This document shows, in pieces, positions 32,671 to 40,577 of a stretch of 48,109 nucleotides of DNA. The notes under the pieces are model-generated. The model did not search any database, was not told the origin of the DNA, and saw nothing but the letters and a program-made list of their open reading frames with translations. Location of the stretch: assembly GCA_031272515.1 (NCBI GenBank), contig JAISTR010000015.1, positions 1 to 48,109 of the forward strand, written 5' to 3'. A program made the translations under genes and the position numbers. This stretch comes from Erysipelotrichaceae bacterium. GTDB taxonomy: Bacteria; Bacillota_I; Bacilli_A; Erysipelotrichales; Erysipelotrichaceae. The stretch's first letter is position 1; each line of letters begins with the position of its first letter.

Positions 32671-33516
32671 CTAGCTGTCTTTTAATTCATAACCCAAATA
32701 TTTTATCTCAGCTTCCTTGCGGGCGCGGATGGCGTCCTCTTCCTTTTCATAACTTCCTAAACTGTAACTTTTCCCGTGGACAGAGATTTCCGCTTTCCAT
32801 TTTTGATAGCGGCTGGTCCAGCAGACCCCTATGCAGGAAGAAACGTGTTCCAGCTTGTCTTTATTCTGTTCTAAAACCGGCTTGAAATAAACCTCTTCTG
32901 CCTTTTTTCTGGCAGCGATCGCCTCGTTGATGTCGCTGAAATACCCTAAAAAATGTTGTTTCCCCGCAAAAGTGATGTAGGCAGACCACTTCTTGGCATT
33001 TTTATTGAAGCCGACCCCGGTAAAACCGGATGAATTACGGGCGGTCAGCCCTTTTGATTTGGCAAGCCGGGTCACTATGGTGCCTTCCACAAAAAACGGA
33101 CTGTTGTTGGCGGCTATGATTCGCCGCTCATTATGCAAACAACCGCAGCTTTGGGTATTCCCGCGAATCAGGCTTCTGTAAGTTGTTATTTTCTCTTTTC
33201 CGCACTCGCACTCACAGCGACAGAAGAGTCTTTTTGGCTGCTTGTTTACATTGGTCTTCTCCCGCCAGGCTTCCACAATGGTCAGCCTTCCGTATTTCTG
33301 TCCAATCACATCCTCTGCTTTATAACCGCGTTTTAAGCGGCATTGGTCATGTTTTTTGACTCCATTATGATACGCTCTTTCTCCTTGCCACCCGCAAACA
33401 CAGCGGCAAAGGACCCTGATTTTGTTGCCCGGGTTGGTTCGATAAGCATCCAGGATTGTGTAGTCCCCAAACGTTTGTCCAATCAATGTCTTTTCATCAA
33501 ATTTGTTAGTTGACAT
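32671..33516 (-). CDS. AP2-domain DNA-binding protein with Cys-rich N-terminal repeats
   Basis: The 281-aa protein has two 'IGQ-x-(F/Y)G-x-(Y/L)TI' units (about 11-60 and 70-118), each followed by a Cys cluster ('LCRCVCGWQGE' and 'FCRCECECGKE', the latter with 'GNTQSCGCL'). This is the putative zinc-binding motif seen in phage AP2/HNH proteins. Two AP2-like domains follow (about 153-202, 'SGFTGVGFNKNAKKWSAYI', and 217-274, 'SSCIGVCWTSRYQKWKAEI'). No HNH or GIY-YIG nuclease domain is visible. It is the last gene of the polysaccharide operon, 14 nt after a GT2 gene, with GGAAGGGGA before ATG 33516. It looks like cargo from a phage or homing element, or a recruited regulator. Confidence 0.82.
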   Translation of the reverse strand: MSTNKFDEKTLIGQTFGDYTILDAYRTNPGNKIRVLCRCVCGWQGERAYHNGVKKHDQCRLKRGYKAEDVIGQKYGRLTIVEAWREKTNVNKQPKRLFCRCECECGKEKITTYRSLIRGNTQSCGCLHNERRIIAANNSPFFVEGTIVTRLAKSKGLTARNSSGFTGVGFNKNAKKWSAYITFAGKQHFLGYFSDINEAIAARKKAEEVYFKPVLEQNKDKLEHVSSCIGVCWTSRYQKWKAEISVHGKSYSLGSYEKEEDAIRARKEAEIKYLGYELKDS

Positions 33517-33530
33517 TGCTCCCCTTCCTC

Positions 33531-34499
33531 TCAATGCCGGTTTAGATACAGCCGGTATATCCCCAACGTCAATTCGTGGTTGGTCCTTAAGAAAATCCGC
33601 TCTTTCAAAGTCAGTGATTTGAGATATTTGTTGTGCTTCCAGTCAGGAAAATAGGAGTCCACCAGGGCAAAGCCATGAGAGCATAGGCTCTTATAGTCCG
33701 GGCTTCTTAAAAAGCGGTACTGCCCGTATAAGCGCAGATGCTCCACAAACAGGTATTCCAGTTCATCATGGAAGGCTTCCAGGTTGCCGGTGTCCTTGAA
33801 GATATCATAAACCGATTTCATGACTTCAAAGATTTCGATGATTCTGGGTGAGGCGTTGGAGGCCATGATGGAGGAGGCATGCTGGCGATAGTAGAACTTG
33901 GCCTCTGGCACAAAGGAGATCTTGTCCGTGGCCAGAAAGGCCCGGGTAATGACCGGCAAATCCTCATACCAGGTCTTCAGGGGAAACTGAAAATTCTGGG
34001 CTTTATAAAAGGAAGTGCGAAAGAGCTTGTTCCAGGAAAATAACGGGGATAATAATGCGTCCTTCTGCACCGGGCTTGCCCGGTGCGCCAAGCCTGCCAT
34101 CTCATAGGTCTTGCCATCGGTAAAGAAGTAGATCAGATTGCCCAAAACGATATCGCTGTCCTCTTCTTTCGCCTTGTCATAAAGCAATTGATAGGTATCC
34201 GGCAGTACATAGTCATCGCTGTCCAGAAAGCAGAGGTACTCGCCTTTGGCATGGGGTACCCCGAAATTGCGGGCATCGCTGACCCCGCCGTTGGGCTTAT
34301 CGTAGTAGGTGAAAAGCTTGGGGTAGCGCTTGGCGTAGTCCTGCAGGATGTCCGGGGTCTTGTCGGTTGCCCCGTCATTGACCAAAAGCACCTCAATGCC
34401 CTTTAAGGTCTGGGCCAAAAGCGAATCCAGGCACTCTGGCAGATAGGGGGCGACATTATAGGCAGGAACGATAATGCTTAACTTAATCTTCTCTTTCAT
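33531..34499 (-). CDS. Family 2 glycosyltransferase (A)
   Basis: The 322-aa GT-A fold transferase starts with 'KLSIIVPAYNVAPYLPECLDSLL', has the nucleotide-binding 'LLVNDGATDKT' and the metal-binding 'FLDSDDYV', and the acceptor-side 'WYEDLPV' motif near residue 180 typical of capsule GT2 enzymes. It would add one sugar from a nucleotide donor to the lipid-linked repeat on the inner membrane face. Its ATG overlaps the stop of the upstream GT2 gene by 4 nt. Donor and linkage cannot be read from sequence. Confidence 0.92.
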   Translation of the reverse strand: MKEKIKLSIIVPAYNVAPYLPECLDSLLAQTLKGIEVLLVNDGATDKTPDILQDYAKRYPKLFTYYDKPNGGVSDARNFGVPHAKGEYLCFLDSDDYVLPDTYQLLYDKAKEEDSDIVLGNLIYFFTDGKTYEMAGLAHRASPVQKDALLSPLFSWNKLFRTSFYKAQNFQFPLKTWYEDLPVITRAFLATDKISFVPEAKFYYRQHASSIMASNASPRIIEIFEVMKSVYDIFKDTGNLEAFHDELEYLFVEHLRLYGQYRFLRSPDYKSLCSHGFALVDSYFPDWKHNKYLKSLTLKERIFLRTNHELTLGIYRLYLNRH

Positions 34500-35530
34500 A
34501 TACTGCTTTCTACCGTGCGCCTTTGGCGCAGGATCCGGTTGACATTACGCCGGTAAATCAGTTTATAGAAACCCTTGGACAATAACAGCTTGTCCTGGGC
34601 CTGCTCACGCTTTCCGGCTTTCGAGTAGTCTGGGTAGTACTTCAAAATCTCATTTCGATGCGGTAATAATAAGCTCAGGTAATGCTCCAATTTCGTAGCT
34701 GGATCCAATAACTCATCCCGGCTGCCCTTGACTTTTCGAAACAGCTCCAACAAATACTTGTAGGTATCAAACATCCGGTACCAGAAGAAATCCACCGGAT
34801 CTTTGACCTGCTCAACCAGTTTGGTAAAGACCGTGATGTTTTGGTTTAAAGCCTTTATGGAGAGGTCGGTCATGGTGTTGCCCGGGCGGTCCACCAGGTA
34901 ATAGGCAAAGGAACGTGAGGTATAGATGACCCTTCTGGCCTTGTTTAAACAGCCATAGAACAGGATATTGTCGGTGTAACTCATCTTGTGGGGAAAGATC
35001 AGGTCCAAGGCCAATTCGCGCTTGTAGAGCTTGCTGTGGGGCGAAGCGTCGCAGAAAAACAGATCGTGGAAGTCCGCATCCTGTCTTTGATAGACCTGGT
35101 TTTCCTTCAGGGTCACAAAAGCGTCGTTGTAGGCTTTGTGATACTCAGGTGGAGTGTCATCCGCAAACACATAGGTCTTCGCACCGATGGCGATGTCCGC
35201 ATCCCCTTTTTGAATCAGCGCATACAAGCTCGACAGGGCCTTGGGTGCCAGGGTATCATCGGGGTCGCAGACCAGGATGTAGGGGGCACTGCTTTGTCTT
35301 AAGCCAAATTCCAAAACCGAGCCATAGCCGCCGTTCTCCTTCTCAAACCATTTAATCCGTTTGTCTTTCTTTACATACTTTTCGACAATCGGCTTTTCGT
35401 TGGCGGGTGAGCCATCGCTGATCGCAAAGACCTCAAAGTCCTTGAAGTCCTGCGCCAAAAGCGACTTCAGGCAGGCTTCGATGTATGCTTCCACATTGTA
35501 TATGGGGACAAGTACTGTAATGAGTGCCAT
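34496..35530 (-). CDS. Family 2 glycosyltransferase (B)
   Basis: The 344-aa protein begins 'ITVLVPIYNVEAYIEACLKSLL', with 'VFAISDGSPANEKP' and the DXD-like 'LVCDPDDTLAP'. The C-terminal third is helical and basic, suggesting membrane association. It starts 6 nt after the end of the first flippase gene and overlaps the next GT2. It is clearly diverged from glycosyltransferase A, so it probably makes a different linkage. Confidence 0.92.
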   Translation of the reverse strand: MALITVLVPIYNVEAYIEACLKSLLAQDFKDFEVFAISDGSPANEKPIVEKYVKKDKRIKWFEKENGGYGSVLEFGLRQSSAPYILVCDPDDTLAPKALSSLYALIQKGDADIAIGAKTYVFADDTPPEYHKAYNDAFVTLKENQVYQRQDADFHDLFFCDASPHSKLYKRELALDLIFPHKMSYTDNILFYGCLNKARRVIYTSRSFAYYLVDRPGNTMTDLSIKALNQNITVFTKLVEQVKDPVDFFWYRMFDTYKYLLELFRKVKGSRDELLDPATKLEHYLSLLLPHRNEILKYYPDYSKAGKREQAQDKLLLSKGFYKLIYRRNVNRILRQRRTVESSI

Positions 35531-35536
35531 AGTTTG

Positions 35537-36985
35537 TTACACCGTGTTCTTTCTTTTCAAGCGGTCGATTACCAGTTTCAAAAAACTGGAACGTAATAAT
35601 ATCATGGAAGTCAGGTAGATGCCAACCCCAAGCAGTGCCTGGGCCCCGTTTTGAAGCAGTAATCGGGCACTGGAGCCCTGCCAGGACAAAAGCTGGCTGA
35701 AGCCATACACCGCCACAATCATGATCGCGGCAGAAAGGCTGATCCTGCCGATTTCCATAAAGTCCAGCTTCAGCTTCAGCTTGTCTTTCAGCAGATACAT
35801 CTGCACAATCAGAACCACCGCCTCCCCGCAGACATTGGCGATCGTCGAGCCCAGCGATTGATAGCTGGGTAGCAGTAACAAATCGAGTCCGAGGTTGACG
35901 ATAATGCCGCAGATGATGGAGAAGACATACTGCTTCATCAAGCCGGCCGGGATCATATACTGCACGCCATAGACGTTGGTCATCGAAAGAAACAGGATCA
36001 TCGGTGAAGCCACAATGATTAGTCCGGTCACCGGCTGAAAGTCCGCGGGCAAAAACCAGGGGATGAAATTGGGTACCACCACACAAAGCCCGCCGATCAT
36101 CGGGATTGCCGCAAAGAAGGCAAACAGCATCACCACTTCCAAGAGCTCCCTGGTCTTGGCCTCCTCTTTTTTGGCATAGATGTTGGCGACCCGCGCCAAT
36201 ACCACCTGGCCGATGGAGGTAATCAAAAGCAGAAACATCCGGATGAAGTTTTGGGCCTGCTTATAGAGCTGGACCTCCTGCGGGGAGTACTTCTCCAAAA
36301 GCGAGACATTGATCAAGGAAAACACCGAGCTGGCCAGCTGCGGGAAAAACAACAGCACATTGGGCCAGAAGTGCTTCATGACCCCGGATAATGTAACCTT
36401 CACAAAGCGGATGTACTTGCGCAGCTGCGTCAACATAATCAGCTGGGCGAAGAGGCTGGTGCCCAGGTTGATGAAGATGAAAATCCCCAAATCAGCCGGG
36501 GACTTCACCAAAAGGTACATTAAGACAACCCCCAGAATCCGTACAAAAATGTTTCTTAAGGAGGCAATCTTGTAGTCCTCGATGCCATAGAAAAACCAGG
36601 CGATATCCAAGGCCGCGGTGACCAGGGCCAATAATTGCATATAGGAATACAGCAGATAAGTCGTTTGAAACTGCAGGGAAAGCAAAAACAAAACCGAGAC
36701 GAGTAGAACCATCACCACCTGCAGCACAAACAGCTCAAAGAAGGTCTTTGACAAAGTCTCTTTGTCATCCCTGGCCTTGGCAATCTCACGGATGCCATAC
36801 AGCTGCATGCCCAGCACGCCAAAGAGCGCAAACCACTGCACCCGGGCACTGACGATTTCGCTGATGCCCAGGCTTTCGATGCCCAGCGTCCTTGAGAGAT
36901 AGGCAGTCGTAAAAAAAGGCAGGGCGAGGACGACAACCTGGTACAGGACGTTATAGAAGTAATTTCTCAAAATTCTCTTATCCAC
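35537..36985 (-). CDS. Wzx-like polysaccharide flippase 1
   Basis: This 482-aa MATE-like/MOP-superfamily exporter has about 14 membrane helices. It begins 'MDKRILRNYFYNVLYQ' with a GTG start (36985), preceded by AGGCAGG. Such proteins flip undecaprenyl-diphosphate-linked repeat units to the outer face. It is a close paralog of the protein at 37953-39407: they share the N-terminus, 'FYGIEDYK' / 'FYGVEDFK', 'QLRKYIRFVKVT' / 'QLKEYISLSKIS' and 'WFLPADFQPVTGLI'. Two flippases in one operon are unusual. Confidence 0.92.
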   Translation of the reverse strand: MDKRILRNYFYNVLYQVVVLALPFFTTAYLSRTLGIESLGISEIVSARVQWFALFGVLGMQLYGIREIAKARDDKETLSKTFFELFVLQVVMVLLVSVLFLLSLQFQTTYLLYSYMQLLALVTAALDIAWFFYGIEDYKIASLRNIFVRILGVVLMYLLVKSPADLGIFIFINLGTSLFAQLIMLTQLRKYIRFVKVTLSGVMKHFWPNVLLFFPQLASSVFSLINVSLLEKYSPQEVQLYKQAQNFIRMFLLLITSIGQVVLARVANIYAKKEEAKTRELLEVVMLFAFFAAIPMIGGLCVVVPNFIPWFLPADFQPVTGLIIVASPMILFLSMTNVYGVQYMIPAGLMKQYVFSIICGIIVNLGLDLLLLPSYQSLGSTIANVCGEAVVLIVQMYLLKDKLKLKLDFMEIGRISLSAAIMIVAVYGFSQLLSWQGSSARLLLQNGAQALLGVGIYLTSMILLRSSFLKLVIDRLKRKNTV

Positions 36986-36999
36986 AAAGAACCTGCCTC

Positions 37000-37956
37000 T
37001 CAGACAACGTATTTATAGTATAACCCACAGAAGCGCTGATTCAAATAAAGCCAGTCGTATTTCTGCTGTTTCAGGGGATATTTGCACTGGTTATAGTCGG
37101 GAAAGGTTTTCTTTAAATAGCCAAAGAAGCTCTCCTGCACTTCCTTGCGAAGGCTCTTATCGCTGGTAAAGCGCAGCTTGCGCAGGCCATCAGAGAGGTT
37201 TCGCACACAGAGGTACTTGAGCTCCTCCCGGTATTCTTCAAAAGCTCTTTGGCTTTTGTAGTACTCCACCATCTCCTTCGCCATGTCCTTTAGTTGCAGC
37301 AAGCGCCGATCCACCGTCGTGGTGATGTTGCCGCCGCGGTCGGCGAGGTAGTTGTAGAGCGGCTGGTTGATAAAACAGATGCGCTTGGCTTTGAGAAACA
37401 GCTTGTAGGTTGTGCCCAAATCCTCATAGAGATAGCCCTTGGGATAGCGGATATCCTTGAATAAGGAAGTCCTGTAGACCTTGTTCCAGGCCGCATTTTT
37501 GACCTTGGTCAAAATGCTGGGCTGTAAGCTCAGCTGGTAGACCTTGTCCTGACGGCAGCCGATTTGTATGACCTCTTTGGTGTCGGTTTTTGAAAAGTAT
37601 TGGTAGTAGTCAAAGACGATGAGGTCGGGATGATGGGTATTGATGCACTTTTTAACTTCTGATATCAGGTTTTCACTGGCGAAGTCGTCGCTGTCAAAAA
37701 ACAGCACATAATCGCTTTTGACAATCTCCAACCCGGCGTTTCGGGCATCACTGAGCCCGCCGTTTTGTTTGTGGATGACCTCGATCAGTTTCGGGTGTTT
37801 CTTTTGGTACTCATCCAGGATCGTTCCGGATTCATCCAGGCTGCCATCATCCACACAGATCAGCTTCACCTCTTTGTCGCACTGGACTATCAAAGAGTCC
37901 AGGCACTTTTGAAGATAATCGGCAACATTATAGACCGGGATGACAATGCTGATCAT
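37000..37956 (-). CDS. Family 2 glycosyltransferase (C)
   Basis: The 318-aa protein begins 'ISIVIPVYNVADYLQKCLDSL', followed by 'CVDDGSLDESG' and 'LFFDSDDFASE', with 'YLYEDLGTTYKLF' as the probable acceptor/catalytic region. It sits between the two flippase genes. Its ATG overlaps the stop of flippase 2 by 4 nt and its stop is 14 nt before flippase 1. It resembles glycosyltransferase A in plan. Confidence 0.92.
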   Translation of the reverse strand: MISIVIPVYNVADYLQKCLDSLIVQCDKEVKLICVDDGSLDESGTILDEYQKKHPKLIEVIHKQNGGLSDARNAGLEIVKSDYVLFFDSDDFASENLISEVKKCINTHHPDLIVFDYYQYFSKTDTKEVIQIGCRQDKVYQLSLQPSILTKVKNAAWNKVYRTSLFKDIRYPKGYLYEDLGTTYKLFLKAKRICFINQPLYNYLADRGGNITTTVDRRLLQLKDMAKEMVEYYKSQRAFEEYREELKYLCVRNLSDGLRKLRFTSDKSLRKEVQESFFGYLKKTFPDYNQCKYPLKQQKYDWLYLNQRFCGLYYKYVV

Positions 37957-39407
37957 ACGCCCTCACCCCTTCTTTTCAACTTCGCAATCACCTGAAGCAG
38001 CAGCTGCGATTTCAAAAGCCATAATAACAAACCGTAAACAGCTACACCACCCAAAGCCTGAACCGCGTTTTTAAACAGGTTGACCCACTTGGTGCCATCG
38101 GCCTTCAAAAGTACCCCCAGACCGTAAACCACCGCTGCCATCACAATGCTGCTGAAGACGTACTTGGCAATCTCTGCTATAGGCGGCTGCAGCTTGATCT
38201 GCTTATGCACCGTCAGCCACTGACAAAGGATCACCGCAAACTCCGCAGCCACGGTGGCAATCACCGCCCCCAAAGCCTGGTGGGACGAAAGCAGAAACAG
38301 GTTGAGGACAAAGTTCACCACTGCGCCCATGACCACAGACAGCGTATACTGCTTCATCTTGCCCAAGGGCACCAGGTACTGGATGCCATAGACATTGGAA
38401 AGCGAGATAAACAGAATAATCGGTGAAGACAAGAGAATTAAGCCGGTGACCGGCTGAAAGTCCGCGGGCAAAAACCAGGGAATAAAAAACGGCACCAGGG
38501 CACAGATCCCCGCCATCATCGGAATCGCCAGAAACAAGGCCAGCTCCATCACCGTTCTCAGTAAAGGTTGTAAAGCCTTCTCATCCTCTTTAACGGAAAG
38601 ATTGGCAACCCGGGCCAGGACCACCGAACCGATGGAGGTGATTAAAAACAAAAACATCTTGACGAAGTTTTGGGATTGCTGATAAAGGGCGACCTGTTCG
38701 GGAATGCTGAAGTGCTCCAGCATCTTGACATTGAGCAGCTGGTAGACATTGATGGCCAGCTGCGGGGCAAAGAGAATCAGGTTGGGCTTGAGGTGTTTCA
38801 GCACTGCCGAAAAGCTGATTTTACTAAGGCTGATATACTCTTTCAGCTGCAGCCACATGATCAGCTGCCCCAAAAGATTGACGGCAATGTTGATTAGGAT
38901 AAATAAGGCCAAATCACTGGGGTTCTTTACAAACAAGAACATCAGGCTCACGCCCAAAATCTTGATGAAGATGTTTCTCAATGAGGCCTTCTTGAAGTCC
39001 TCCACCCCATAGAAAAACCAGGTGATATCCAGGGCCGCCCCCACCATCGCAATCAACTGATACGATGACAAAAGCACATAGCTGGATTCAAACTGCAGGG
39101 AAATGGCATAGGCAATCGCCGCCAAAGCCATTGTCATGGCCTGCATCGCAAAGATTTCAAAGAAGGTGCGCGAGAGCACCTTTTTGTCATCCCTTACCTT
39201 CGCAATTTCCCGGTTGCCATACATGTTGACACCCAGGATGCCAAAGATCGTGAACCACTGCACGCGGTTGGTCACGATGCTGTTGATGCCGATGGCCTGA
39301 AGGCCCAGGGCACGGGAAAGGTAGGCGGTTGTGAAAAAAGGCAAAGCAATCAAAACCACCTGATAGAGCACATTATAGAAATAGTTTTTGAGAATCTTTT
39401 TATCCAT
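37953..39407 (-). CDS. Wzx-like polysaccharide flippase 2
   Basis: The 484-aa polytopic MOP-superfamily protein begins 'MDKKILKNYFYNVLYQ', matching flippase 1. I chose ATG 39407, which overlaps the Glf stop codon and keeps the N-terminus aligned with its paralog; ATG 39413 ('MPMDKK') is an alternative. The reading frame continues upstream inside glf, but that part is out-of-frame glf sequence. It likely moves the completed lipid-linked oligosaccharide across the membrane. Confidence 0.92.
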   Translation of the reverse strand: MDKKILKNYFYNVLYQVVLIALPFFTTAYLSRALGLQAIGINSIVTNRVQWFTIFGILGVNMYGNREIAKVRDDKKVLSRTFFEIFAMQAMTMALAAIAYAISLQFESSYVLLSSYQLIAMVGAALDITWFFYGVEDFKKASLRNIFIKILGVSLMFLFVKNPSDLALFILINIAVNLLGQLIMWLQLKEYISLSKISFSAVLKHLKPNLILFAPQLAINVYQLLNVKMLEHFSIPEQVALYQQSQNFVKMFLFLITSIGSVVLARVANLSVKEDEKALQPLLRTVMELALFLAIPMMAGICALVPFFIPWFLPADFQPVTGLILLSSPIILFISLSNVYGIQYLVPLGKMKQYTLSVVMGAVVNFVLNLFLLSSHQALGAVIATVAAEFAVILCQWLTVHKQIKLQPPIAEIAKYVFSSIVMAAVVYGLGVLLKADGTKWVNLFKNAVQALGGVAVYGLLLWLLKSQLLLQVIAKLKRRGEGV

Positions 39408-40569
39408 TGGCATCCTGCAGTTCTTCAAAGACTTCGAGCGCCCGCAGGATAATCGCATCCATGTTGTAGTAGCGGTATTCCGCCAGCCTGCCCACCAGGG
39501 TCAATTGTGGAATCTTTTTGGCCAGTTCTTTGTAGGACTCATATTGGTTCTGCGACTCTTTGGTAAAGATCGGGTAATAGGGAATATTCCCCTTTTGCCC
39601 GTCACGGTCATAGGCCATCGGATACTCGATGGCAATCGTCGTATTTTCCGGCTTGCTTAGCATCATGTGCTTGTACTCGGTGATGCGGGTGTAGGCATGC
39701 TCAATGACCGGGGTCGGATAGTTGACGGTGGTCACCGGCTGATAGGTCCCCTCTTTATACTGGACATCAAAGTCCAAAGAGCGGTAGCTCAGCTTGCCCA
39801 GGGCATACTGGAAGAGGCGGTCAATGCAGCCGGTATAGATTAAGGTTCCCGCAAAGTCGCTGCCATTGTAGGCAATGGTGCCCTTATCAGGGTCCAGCTG
39901 AATCCTTTCGCAGGCATCGACATTGAGTTCAACCTTGATGGAAGGATGCATCAAGAGCTTCTTGAAGATGGCGGTATAGCCCTGCAAGGGCATCATCTGG
40001 AAGCTGTCATTGAAATAGCGGTCGTCATAGGAGACATTGACCGGCACGCGGTCGGTGACCGCCTGGTCAATCTCATCGGGGCTCTGTCCCCATTGCTTCA
40101 TGGTATAGTGCAGAAAGACCTTCTCATAGATGAAATCCGCGAGCTTGGATAACAGCGGGTCCTTGTTTTTGCGCAACTCCAAAATCGGAACCTTTGAGCC
40201 CATGCCGTACTTCGATACCAGCAGGCCCTTGATGGCATTGGCCTCATGGGCCGGGAAGCAGGCTTCAATCCCGGTCAGATTAAACGGAATTGGCAGTAAC
40301 TTGCCGTCAATCAAGCCCAGCACCTTGTGCTGGTAGGGCATCCACTTCGTGTAGTTGGAGAGGTACTCGCTGACCTGGGTGCTGTTGGTATGAAAGATGT
40401 GGGGACCGTACAGGTGCTGACGCACTGACTGTTCGTCCATAAAATCATAGCAGTTTCCGCCGATGTGGCTGCGCTGCTCCAAGACGGTCACGCGGTGTCC
40501 GCTGCTCGCAAATTTCTGGGCGAGCACACTGCCCGCAAAGCCGGCTCCGACAATTAAGATCTCCCTCAC
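39400..40569 (-). CDS. glf: UDP-galactopyranose mutase
   Basis: Glf converts UDP-galactopyranose to UDP-galactofuranose using reduced FAD. The 389-aa protein has the dinucleotide motif 'VGAGFAGSVLA' (residues 6-16), 'EQRSHIGGNCYD', 'YGPHIFHTN', 'PVNVSYDDRYF' and the C-terminal 'GRLAEYRYYNMDAII', all typical for the family. It starts 8 nt after the sulfatase-fold gene. Its presence predicts galactofuranose in the polysaccharide, so at least one neighbouring GT2 may be a galactofuranosyltransferase. Confidence 0.97.
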   Translation of the reverse strand: MREILIVGAGFAGSVLAQKFASSGHRVTVLEQRSHIGGNCYDFMDEQSVRQHLYGPHIFHTNSTQVSEYLSNYTKWMPYQHKVLGLIDGKLLPIPFNLTGIEACFPAHEANAIKGLLVSKYGMGSKVPILELRKNKDPLLSKLADFIYEKVFLHYTMKQWGQSPDEIDQAVTDRVPVNVSYDDRYFNDSFQMMPLQGYTAIFKKLLMHPSIKVELNVDACERIQLDPDKGTIAYNGSDFAGTLIYTGCIDRLFQYALGKLSYRSLDFDVQYKEGTYQPVTTVNYPTPVIEHAYTRITEYKHMMLSKPENTTIAIEYPMAYDRDGQKGNIPYYPIFTKESQNQYESYKELAKKIPQLTLVGRLAEYRYYNMDAIILRALEVFEELQDANG

Positions 40570-40577
40570 AAGTTCAC

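Noticed and set aside
32671-33516. HNH homing endonuclease
   Set aside because: The Cys clusters and AP2 domains match such proteins, but no His-Asn-His nuclease core can be found between or after them.
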